Of a stretch of DNA of 5,503 nt, positions 1 through 4,940 are shown piece after piece. Source of the DNA: Melioribacter sp. (GTDB taxonomy: Bacteria > Bacteroidota > Ignavibacteria > Ignavibacteriales > Melioribacteraceae); assembly GCA_016841125.1 (NCBI GenBank), contig JAENZU010000270.1, forward strand, positions 1 through 5,503, written 5' to 3'. Within the stretch, counting starts at the first letter, position 1; the number at the start of each line of letters is the position of its first letter. The position numbers and the translations under genes were made by a program. The notes beneath the pieces were generated by a model that saw only the letters and a program-made list of their open reading frames with translations, was not told the origin of the DNA and did no database searches.

Positions 1-1
1 T

Positions 2-724
2 GAAGCCATTACGACCGAGGAGGAAACCGAACTGAGCGATTCTCCAAACAATGAATTGTTGGAAGAAAAGGGTAGTGCAGTTGAAGTTGAAGAGGATGAG
101 AAAAATCCTGAATTTCTTTCAGAAGAAATAGAATCCACTGATGAAAATTTGATTATTGATTCGACTGAAGATGAGTCAATAGAATTAGAACCTAGTGGAA
201 ACGATATTGATGAATTGAATGTGGATGAAGATTCATCCGTTGTAGAATTTGAGCCGGAAGAAAAATTGGGCAGCGAAGAGCACTATTACGAAGTTCCGTC
301 AGACGATGCCGATTTAGACCTTGAGAAAACTGAAGATGAATCCGAAGAATTCGAACCGGAAATTGAGGAATCAGAAAAAATTAATGATGAAGGTAATTTA
401 TCCGAGAATTCGACAGTAGATGAGGAAATAGAAAGTTCTATTATTGAGAATGATGAAGAAGCTGTCGAAGAGGAACCGCAGCCTCAAAAGAATATTGAGG
501 TTTCTAAACTCCTCGAGAACAAACAGATGCCGAAAATTATTGAAGTAGTTTTTGATTATGACATGGAAGATTTTTCAAATTTGCTCGATAAAATTTCTGA
601 ATGCAGTTCTGCTGAGGAGGCTCAAACTACTATCGATAAACACTTAGCTCTTATCCACGCCGATACTTCAACTAAAGAAGCTGAGATGTTTAAAAAAATC
701 ATTTCCGAACAATTCAGCGACTAA
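2..724 (+). CDS. Acidic low-complexity protein with small C-terminal domain, 5' partial, function unknown
   Basis: The frame is open from base 2 to the TAA at 722-724, giving 240 visible residues, so the true start lies upstream of the window; the TTG at 56 is only an internal codon. By my count about 68 of the first 158 visible residues are Asp or Glu, mixed with Ser, Asn and Pro, which suggests a disordered, strongly negative region. It contains degenerate repeats: TEDES-x-E-x-EP at 164-193 and again at 329-358, plus a related EFEP at 245-256. The last 75 or so residues change character: hydrophobic residues appear in helical spacing (KIIEVVFDYDMEDFSNLL, then KHLALI and FKKIISEQF), which looks like a small folded helical domain. 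No signal peptide or membrane segment is visible, but the N-terminus is missing. It lies 4 bases before obgE and is probably co-transcribed with it. I recall similar C-termini on uncharacterised Ignavibacteria proteins but know no function for them. Confidence 0.8.
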   Translation, partial: EAITTEEETELSDSPNNELLEEKGSAVEVEEDEKNPEFLSEEIESTDENLIIDSTEDESIELEPSGNDIDELNVDEDSSVVEFEPEEKLGSEEHYYEVPSDDADLDLEKTEDESEEFEPEIEESEKINDEGNLSENSTVDEEIESSIIENDEEAVEEEPQPQKNIEVSKLLENKQMPKIIEVVFDYDMEDFSNLLDKISECSSAEEAQTTIDKHLALIHADTSTKEAEMFKKIISEQFSD

Positions 725-728
725 CTTT

Positions 729-1715
729 ATGTTTATTGATATAGCAAGAATTTATGTAATCGCCGGTAAAGGCGGCGACGGTGCAGTAGCTTTTCGAAGA
801 GAAAAGTTTGTACCTAAAGGAGGTCCTGCCGGAGGAAACGGCGGCAAGGGTGGAAATGTAATTTTTGTAGCCAACAGAAATTTACATACCCTGCTCGATT
901 TTCAGTACAAGAAAAAATATGAGGCGCCAAAAGGTGCAAATGGCGGAACTGCACTAAAAGACGGAAAATACGGCAAAGATGTTATCGTTCAAGTTCCCGT
1001 AGGTACGCTGATTAAAAATCCCGACACAAAAGAAGTTTTATTTGATCTCGATGAAGACGGCAAAGAAGTTATTATCGCTAAAGGCGGCAGAGGTGGAAAA
1101 GGAAATTCTAATTATGCAACTGCTACAAATAAAGCACCAAGGTATGCCGAGGAAGGAAGACCCGGAGAAGAATTTTATATTTTACTCGAGTTAAAACTTA
1201 TTGCAGATGTAGGATTGGTGGGGTTGCCAAACGCAGGTAAATCAACATTCATTTCCGCCGTGTCGGACGCTAAGCCGAAAATTGCCGATTATCCATTTAC
1301 CACACTTGTGCCGAATTTAGGAATTGTGAAGTATAAAAATTATCAAAGTTTTACCGTTGCAGATATTCCGGGTATTATTGAAGGGGCGCACGAAGGTAAA
1401 GGTCTCGGGCATCAATTTCTACGTCATATTGAACGAACCAAAGTTTTGTTAATATTAATCGAAGCATCAATAGAAGAAATTCAATCAACATATAACACTA
1501 TAACAAATGAATTAGAAAAATATAGTGAACTGCTTTCCGACAAAGAGAGGATAGTAGCTATTTCTAAAATTGATATGCTCACAGAAGATGAGATGATCGC
1601 ACTGAAGAAAATTAAGATTAAAGGTTACAATGGCAAGCTTCGGATGATCTCTTCGGTTGCCGGATATGGTATTCCCGAAATTCTAGATGAATTATGGCAT
1701 CTTTTGAAAAATTAA
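729..1715 (+). CDS. obgE: Obg-family GTPase ObgE/CgtA (ribosome-associated)
   Basis: This is a P-loop GTPase of the Obg family, which binds the 50S subunit and links ribosome assembly to guanine nucleotide and stress state. Residues 1-158 form the glycine-rich Obg fold (RREKFVPKGGPAGGNGG, later AKGGRGGKGN). The G domain follows: G1 GLPNAGKS at 165-172, G2 around YPFTT at 188-192, G3 DIPG at 212-215, G4 SKID at 279-282 and G5 SS at 308-309. G4 has Ser in place of the usual Asn; Bacteroidota Obg proteins, as I recall them, also have Ser or Thr there. At 328 residues it ends right after the G domain, so the C-terminal extension of proteobacterial and Bacillus Obg is absent. The ATG at 729 gives the conserved N-terminus. 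No Shine-Dalgarno site is evident, and with only 4 bases after the preceding stop, translational coupling is likely. Its 3' end overlaps the next gene. Confidence 0.97.
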   Translation: MFIDIARIYVIAGKGGDGAVAFRREKFVPKGGPAGGNGGKGGNVIFVANRNLHTLLDFQYKKKYEAPKGANGGTALKDGKYGKDVIVQVPVGTLIKNPDTKEVLFDLDEDGKEVIIAKGGRGGKGNSNYATATNKAPRYAEEGRPGEEFYILLELKLIADVGLVGLPNAGKSTFISAVSDAKPKIADYPFTTLVPNLGIVKYKNYQSFTVADIPGIIEGAHEGKGLGHQFLRHIERTKVLLILIEASIEEIQSTYNTITNELEKYSELLSDKERIVAISKIDMLTEDEMIALKKIKIKGYNGKLRMISSVAGYGIPEILDELWHLLKN

Positions 1716-2704
1716 ATATAACTTCCTACCTAATTAGAAATTTTCTGTTATTTCTTTTCACTTTTATTGTATTGGCAATCTGTTTGTTAATCGGTTCAGT
1801 GGAAATTACTCTCGGTGATATTTTCAATATTCTGTTTCAAAACTCAGATGATGCCGGAATTTCCAAAATTATTCTCGAAATAAGACTACCCCGAATTCTT
1901 TTAGGGTTCGCTGTGGGGGGCGGACTTGCAGTTGCCGGCGGGGTTTTTCAAGCTCTTTTAATGAATCCTCTGGCTGAACCTTATATTTTAGGAATTTCAA
2001 GCGGGGGTGCATTCGGAGCAGTGCTTGCAATGCTTTTGGGATTTTCTCTTGCCATAATTCAGTTGTTTTCTTTTGCCGGCGCAGTAGGAGTAATTTTTTT
2101 AGTTTTTATTCTTGGTAAAAGATTTGGTGAAATGGAGCCGAATGTGCTGCTGCTCTCAGGGGTGATGGTTGGAGCATTTTTTTCAGCACTAATTTTACTC
2201 TCAATGACTGTTCTGGGGGATAATCTCCGTGGTGCAATATTCTGGCTGATTGGTAATCTATCCATTGCAAAAAGTTCAAGTGTTTATTATGTTTTCCCAA
2301 TCGTAATTATTGTTTCGTTCATTTTGATCTTCAATTCTCAAAAATACAATGTGATAACTCTCGGGGAACAGACTGCCAGGCACCTCGGAATAAATACAAA
2401 ATTATTGAAAAACGGGAGCTATGTGTTAGCCAGTTTGATGATTGGGGCAATAGTTTCCGTGAGCGGCATAATAGGATTTGTAGGGCTGCTCGTACCTCAT
2501 GTATGCAGAATGCTATTCGGCACAGACAATAGAACTGTACTTCCGGCTTCGTTCTTTTTGGGGGCTTCATTTTTAATGATAGCAGATACACTTTCCCGAA
2601 CATTAATTTCACCAAGTGAGATTCCCGTTGGAGCCATAACGGCACTACTTGGGGCTCCCGTTTTCGTTTATTTGCTTCGAACAAGATTCAAACTAATTGG
2701 ATAA
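1694..2704 (+). CDS. FecCD/BtuC-family ABC transporter permease
   Basis: This is an integral inner-membrane permease of the type II importer family, which moves cobalamin, heme or ferric siderophores using a BtuD/FecE-like ATPase and a periplasmic binding protein. At 336 residues it has normal length and is hydrophobic throughout, with about ten predicted membrane helices, the first at roughly 15-36. Family signatures are all present: RLPR at 64-67, NPLAEPYILGISSG at 91-104, a coupling-loop segment LGEQTARHLGI at 223-233, GFVGLLVPHVCR at 261-272, ADTLSR at 297-302 and EIPVGAITALLGAPVF at 309-324. The ATG at 1694 lies inside obgE in another frame, giving a 22-base overlap; the first hydrophobic helix begins about 15 residues later, so no better start is evident. 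No ATPase or binding-protein gene is adjacent in the window. The substrate cannot be read from the sequence; vitamin B12 or a siderophore are the usual options. Confidence 0.95.
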   Translation: MASFEKLNITSYLIRNFLLFLFTFIVLAICLLIGSVEITLGDIFNILFQNSDDAGISKIILEIRLPRILLGFAVGGGLAVAGGVFQALLMNPLAEPYILGISSGGAFGAVLAMLLGFSLAIIQLFSFAGAVGVIFLVFILGKRFGEMEPNVLLLSGVMVGAFFSALILLSMTVLGDNLRGAIFWLIGNLSIAKSSSVYYVFPIVIIVSFILIFNSQKYNVITLGEQTARHLGINTKLLKNGSYVLASLMIGAIVSVSGIIGFVGLLVPHVCRMLFGTDNRTVLPASFFLGASFLMIADTLSRTLISPSEIPVGAITALLGAPVFVYLLRTRFKLIG

Positions 2705-2732
2705 AAAAATAGAATCTACTTTTCAAAAAATC

Positions 2733-2761
2733 TTGTTATTTTTAGAGATAGTTAATATATT
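2733..2761 (+). promoter_or_regulatory. Candidate sigma70-type promoter for the tRNA-secG unit
   Basis: TTGTTA at 2733-2738 (4 of 6 to the -35 consensus) and TATATT at 2756-2761 (5 of 6 to the -10 consensus) are separated by exactly 17 bases. A start near 2768 would place a short leader before the tRNA at 2785. The region is very AT-rich, so a chance match is possible. The same -10 hexamer and spacing occur in the rpsU promoter. I see no GC-rich hairpin between the permease stop at 2704 and this site, so read-through from upstream is also possible. Confidence 0.5.
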
Positions 2762-2784
2762 TAAAGTCTGTATTTAATATTTGT

Positions 2785-2858
2785 GGCGAGGTAGCTCAGC
2801 CGGTTAGAGCAGTGGAATCATAATCCACGTGTCGGGGGTTCGAATCCCTCCCTCGCTA
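2785..2858 (+). tRNA. tRNA with CAT anticodon, probably elongator tRNA-Met (tRNA-Ile2 not excluded)
   Basis: A full cloverleaf can be folded. The acceptor stem GGCGAGG (2785-2791) pairs with CCTCGCT (2851-2857), with a G-U pair at 1-72. The D-stem is GCTC (2794-2797) with GAGC (2807-2810). The anticodon stem is GTGGA (2812-2816) with TCCAC (2824-2828), around loop ATCATAA with anticodon CAT at 2819-2821. The variable region is GTGTC, and the T-arm is GGGGG-TTCGAAT-CCCTC (2834-2850). The discriminator is A at 2858. CCA is not encoded, since CT follows, so the end must be added enzymatically. The anticodon stem lacks the three G-C pairs of initiator tRNA, so it is not tRNA-fMet. CAT is also the gene anticodon of lysidine-modified tRNA-Ile2; overall resemblance favours elongator Met. 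It lies 18 bases before secG. Confidence 0.93.
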
Positions 2859-2867
2859 CTAAATTTT

Positions 2868-2871
2868 GGAG
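2868..2871 (+). promoter_or_regulatory. Shine-Dalgarno site of secG
   Basis: GGAG lies 5 bases before the ATG at 2877 and fixes that codon as the start, rather than the in-frame GTG at 2829 inside the tRNA. It falls just after the tRNA 3' end, so it would remain on the downstream product when the tRNA is processed out. Confidence 0.8.
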
Positions 2872-2876
2872 TTAAG

Positions 2877-3254
2877 ATGTATACATTATTAGTAACTATA
2901 GCAATTATTATTTCGATATTTCTTATCATTGTAGTTTTGTTACAATCGAGCAAAGGCGGCGGTTTAGCCGGAACTTTCGGCGGCGGCGGTGCAGCAGGTA
3001 ATATGGGCGCCATGTTTGGAACAAGAAGAACTGCTGATTTTCTTAGTCGTGCAACCTGGTGGTTAGGCGGGGCACTGTTAGTTTTAGCTATTGTAATTAA
3101 TTTGTTTTTCCTCCCCGGACAAATGTCGGCGGAGCAGAGACAAAGTATTATTCAACAGTCTCGTCAGCAAAATTCTGTCCCAACTCAACCGGCGTTGCCT
3201 CCTGCTCAAACACCTCCGGACCAGGGTCAGCAGGAAAATCCCGATAATAATTAG
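2877..3254 (+). CDS. secG: Preprotein translocase subunit SecG
   Basis: SecG is the small accessory subunit of the SecYEG channel in the inner membrane and assists protein export with SecA. The 125-residue product has the usual two-helix plan: helix 1 at about 3-22, a conserved Gly-rich cytoplasmic loop with LLQSSKGGGLAGTFGG (21-36) and FGTRRTADFLSRATWW (47-62), then helix 2 at about 62-80. After the second helix comes a hydrophilic tail of about 45 residues rich in Gln and Pro (QTPPDQGQQENPDNN at the end), longer than in minimal SecG proteins and probably disordered. The start at 2877 is chosen because it has a GGAG site and yields the correct first helix; reading 16 codons further upstream would translate tRNA sequence. 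It is probably co-transcribed with the tRNA and ends at the hairpin from 3274. Confidence 0.95.
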   Translation: MYTLLVTIAIIISIFLIIVVLLQSSKGGGLAGTFGGGGAAGNMGAMFGTRRTADFLSRATWWLGGALLVLAIVINLFFLPGQMSAEQRQSIIQQSRQQNSVPTQPALPPAQTPPDQGQQENPDNN

Positions 3255-3273
3255 TTAAATATATTGAAATTTT

Positions 3274-3307
3274 AAAACCTGCTTCGCTAAGTGCGGAACA
3301 GGTTTTT
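3274..3307 (+). terminator. Rho-independent terminator of secG
   Basis: AAAACCTG (3274-3281) pairs with CAGGTTTT (3299-3306). The stem extends inward with TTC/GAA and a short GC/GC pairing around small bulges. The descending arm runs into TTTTT at 3303-3307, followed by GCTTTTT. It starts 19 bases after the secG stop and separates secG from the next gene. Confidence 0.85.
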
Positions 3308-3334
3308 GCTTTTTAAAGGGCATTCTAAAATCAC

Positions 3335-3339
3335 AAGGA
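3335..3339 (+). promoter_or_regulatory. Shine-Dalgarno site of the LOG-family gene
   Basis: AAGGA sits 6 bases before the ATG at 3346, a near-ideal spacing that supports this start. Confidence 0.75.
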
Positions 3340-3345
3340 TCAATT

Positions 3346-4167
3346 ATGGCAAAGAAATTTGAAAGACCTCCCAAAGCTTATAAGAATATGGATTTCCTAA
3401 ATTCTTCTTCGGCGCGAACATTAAGAATTCTCTCTGAACTTTATGAACCTGAGTCTAGATTTAAAAAGTTTAATGTTGTTGATACAATTGTATTCTTTGG
3501 CTCTGCAAGATTATTATCCACTGCTGATGCAAAGAAGAATTTAAATTCAGAGAAGAAATCCAAAAAACCAAACGCTAAAAAAATAGCCGAAGCAGAAAGA
3601 CTATTGAAAATGGCTCACTATTACGATGAGGCGGTTGAGCTTTCTAAAAGATTAACCGAATGGTCAATGGGTTTACCTACGGATGAAAAGCGATTTATTA
3701 TTTGCAGCGGCGGGGGACCCGGAATTATGGAGGCGGCAAACAAAGGCGCTTGGCTTGCCAAGGGACAGTCCGTTGGATTGAACATAAGTATTCCTTTTGA
3801 GCAGTTCGTAAATAAATATGTTGATCCCGAACTAGCGTTTGAATTCCATTACTTTTTCATGAGGAAATTTTGGTTCATTTATTTGGCTAAAGCACTAATC
3901 GTTTTTCCCGGTGGTTTCGGTACTTTGGATGAATTGATGGAGGTGCTCACTTTAATTCAAACGGGTAAAATTAAGAAAGAAATGAAAGTTGTTGTTTACG
4001 ATGAAAAGTATTGGAAAAGTTTATTGAATTTTGAATCGTTGATTGAAAATGGAATGATCAGCAGGGAAGATTTGAGATTATTTGAATTCTCTAATAGTAT
4101 TGATGATGCTTTTAATTCGATTACAGCTCACTTCAAAGCGCATTATTTAAATAACGGTTTAAAATAA
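3346..4167 (+). CDS. LOG-family (TIGR00730-like) Rossmann-fold protein, putative nucleotide 5'-monophosphate phosphoribohydrolase
   Basis: The two hallmark motifs of the LOG/PpnN group are present: GGGPGIMEA at 122-130 and PGGFGTLDE at 188-196, with the conserved Arg before the second motif in FFMRKFWF (R173). Characterised members cleave the N-glycosidic bond of nucleotide monophosphates (cytokinin riboside monophosphates in LOG, purine and pyrimidine monophosphates in PpnN). The old label lysine decarboxylase is generally considered wrong. The first Rossmann strand is VDTIVFFGSAR (45-55). It is followed by a Lys-rich charged segment (about 60-85) and a helical stretch before the nucleotide-binding core, an arrangement I recall in a long subgroup of the family. 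At 273 residues it is longer than plant-type LOG (about 190-220). It stands between two terminators, so it is probably monocistronic, although I find no convincing promoter of its own. The exact substrate is not readable. Confidence 0.9.
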   Translation: MAKKFERPPKAYKNMDFLNSSSARTLRILSELYEPESRFKKFNVVDTIVFFGSARLLSTADAKKNLNSEKKSKKPNAKKIAEAERLLKMAHYYDEAVELSKRLTEWSMGLPTDEKRFIICSGGGPGIMEAANKGAWLAKGQSVGLNISIPFEQFVNKYVDPELAFEFHYFFMRKFWFIYLAKALIVFPGGFGTLDELMEVLTLIQTGKIKKEMKVVVYDEKYWKSLLNFESLIENGMISREDLRLFEFSNSIDDAFNSITAHFKAHYLNNGLK

Positions 4168-4190
4168 AAAAACCCTCAAATTGAGGGTTT
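4161..4190. terminator. Shared bidirectional terminator between converging LOG gene and rpsU
   Basis: AAACCCTC (4170-4177) and GAGGGTTT (4183-4190) form an 8-bp stem around a 5-base loop. On the minus strand it is followed by seven T, one A and four T (4172 down to 4161), an excellent U-tract for rpsU, whose stop codon is at 4210-4212. On the plus strand only TTTC follows, so termination of the LOG gene should be weaker. The A-tract overlaps the LOG stop codon at 4165-4167. Confidence 0.88.
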
Positions 4191-4209
4191 CAAAAACTGA
4201 AAAATTAGT

Positions 4210-4398
4210 TTAATTATTCCTGTTTCTGGAAGCTCTTCGTTGAGCTTTAATCCTTTCCATTCTTTTCTCGATAGAAGGTTTAGTATAGAATGTACGTTTT
4301 TTAAATTCTTTCAATACGCCGGATCTCTCATATTTCTTCTTGAAACGTTTTAGAGCTTTATCAATATTTTCGTTTTCACTAACAAGAATACCAACCAA
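4210..4398 (-). CDS. rpsU: 30S ribosomal protein bS21, TTG start
   Basis: bS21 is a small basic protein of the 30S platform near the 3' end of 16S rRNA and contributes to initiation. The 62-residue product has the family core ENENIDKALKRFKKKYERSG at 8-27, then KEFKKRTFYTKPS, and ends in an Arg/Asn-rich tail (RRASRNRNN). The start is TTG at 4398-4396: an in-frame TAA lies directly before it (4401-4399), and no ATG or GTG gives the conserved MVGI-type N-terminus. The start is supported by AGGTGA 5 bases upstream. Residue 54 is Arg; in Flavobacteriia, as I recall, a Tyr near this position helps sequester the anti-Shine-Dalgarno sequence. The gene has its own promoter at 4444-4472 and the shared terminator at 4161-4190. 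TTG is an unusual start for a ribosomal protein. Confidence 0.95.
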   Translation of the reverse strand: MVGILVSENENIDKALKRFKKKYERSGVLKEFKKRTFYTKPSIEKRMERIKAQRRASRNRNN

Positions 4399-4403
4399 TT
4401 AAA

Positions 4404-4409
4404 TCACCT
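4404..4409 (-). promoter_or_regulatory. Shine-Dalgarno site deciding the TTG start of rpsU
   Basis: On the minus strand AGGTGA (4409 down to 4404) sits 5 bases before TTG at 4398. It is flanked by ATTAAA (4418-4413) and TTTAAT (4403-4398), which could pair as a weak 6-bp AT stem displaying the site in a 9-base loop. The stem would include the first base of the start codon. The stem is too weak to be certain. Confidence 0.6.
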
Positions 4410-4443
4410 GCCTTTAATATTATTAAATTTAATTTAGACTTAG

Positions 4444-4472
4444 AATATAAGCTTAATAAAATAATTTGTCAA
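4444..4472 (-). promoter_or_regulatory. Near-consensus sigma70 promoter of rpsU
   Basis: On the minus strand TTGACA (4472 down to 4467, a perfect -35 box) is followed after exactly 17 bases by TATATT (4449 down to 4444, 5 of 6 to the -10 consensus). A start near 4437 gives a leader of about 39 bases before the rpsU start. The -35 box contains the TGA stop codon of the upstream stress-protein gene (4471-4469), so the two genes are packed tightly yet rpsU can be transcribed independently. Confidence 0.82.
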
Positions 4473-4936
4473 GATTCAATTGATTTATCATCTTCGGGCG
4501 GAGTGATAACCAGAACCGGACATTTTGCATAACGTATAACCTTTTGTGCAACGCTGCCGAGTAAAGTATGCATAATCCCGGTTCGACCGTGAGTAGCAAT
4601 TACAATAAGTTCGCTGTTTATTTCTTTGGAGTACTTCACCACTTCTTCGTAATCCAGACCTTTGCGCAAAACGGGGATGATTTCAACATCTGTTTTACCG
4701 AACGCCGCAATCGATTCTTCCAAATCTTCTTTGGCGTTCTCTTCCATGTTCTTCATTACCTCGTCTTCTGTTACATCCAGAGAGCGCATTGCCAAATACG
4801 GGGGAGTTTTTTCGAGCACATAAAGTAAGTGAATTTTAGCTTTGTACCTTTGCGCAATATCCAGGGCATATGAAAATGCACTTTGCGATAATGCACTCAA
4901 ATCTGTCGGGACAATAATATTTTTGAAATTAAACAT
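4469..4936 (-). CDS. Universal stress protein (UspA family)
   Basis: This is a single-domain, soluble, cytoplasmic UspA-fold protein of 155 residues, the usual length for one domain. The N-terminal strand and loop are NIIVPTDLSALSQSA (6-20), with Asp12 at the position that contacts adenine nucleotide in ATP-binding members. The C-terminal signature ATHGRTG (114-120) continues to LLGSVAQKV (125-133) and CPVLVI (139-144). It matches the ATP-binding pattern G-2x-G-9x-G-(S/T) except that the first Gly is Ala114; Gly117, Gly127 and Ser128 are kept, so nucleotide binding is likely but not proven. The middle (about 55-75) is an acidic helix. The ATG at 4936 lies 4 bases after the stop of the upstream gene, and no Shine-Dalgarno site is visible, so coupled translation is likely. 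The family acts in stress resistance; the specific role here is unknown. No terminator separates it from rpsU. Confidence 0.93.
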   Translation of the reverse strand: MFNFKNIIVPTDLSALSQSAFSYALDIAQRYKAKIHLLYVLEKTPPYLAMRSLDVTEDEVMKNMEENAKEDLEESIAAFGKTDVEIIPVLRKGLDYEEVVKYSKEINSELIVIATHGRTGIMHTLLGSVAQKVIRYAKCPVLVITPPEDDKSIES

Positions 4937-4940
4937 AATT

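Noticed and set aside
56..58. TTG as the start of the acidic protein
   Set aside because: The frame is open and equally acidic upstream to base 2, so the gene begins outside the window.
1915..1920. Run of six G in the permease gene as a phase-variable tract or frameshift
   Set aside because: The frame is intact through it and encodes the conserved Gly-rich helix; six bases is short for a slippage switch.
2059..2684. Minus-strand open frames within the permease gene
   Set aside because: They are antisense shadows of a well-supported coding sequence and show no recognisable domain or start signal.
2765..2784. Bacteroidota-type promoter box (TAnnTTTG) before the tRNA
   Set aside because: The AT-rich stretch does not match the spacing of that motif and abuts the mature tRNA 5' end.
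2785..2858. Initiator tRNA-fMet
   Set aside because: The anticodon stem lacks the three consecutive G-C pairs, and the 1-72 position is a G-U pair, not a mismatch of the C-A type.
2829..2876. Possible upstream GTG start extending secG by 16 codons
   Set aside because: The extension is a translation of the tRNA variable arm, T-arm and acceptor stem; the ATG at 2877 has a GGAG site and gives the normal SecG N-terminus.
3306..3331. Possible promoter for the LOG gene (TTGCTT ... TAAAAT)
   Set aside because: The spacer is only 14 bases, the predicted start would fall on the Shine-Dalgarno site, and the -35 part overlaps the secG terminator.
4568..4828. Plus-strand open frame inside the universal stress protein gene
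   Set aside because: It is antisense to a clear family member and looks like a composition artefact.
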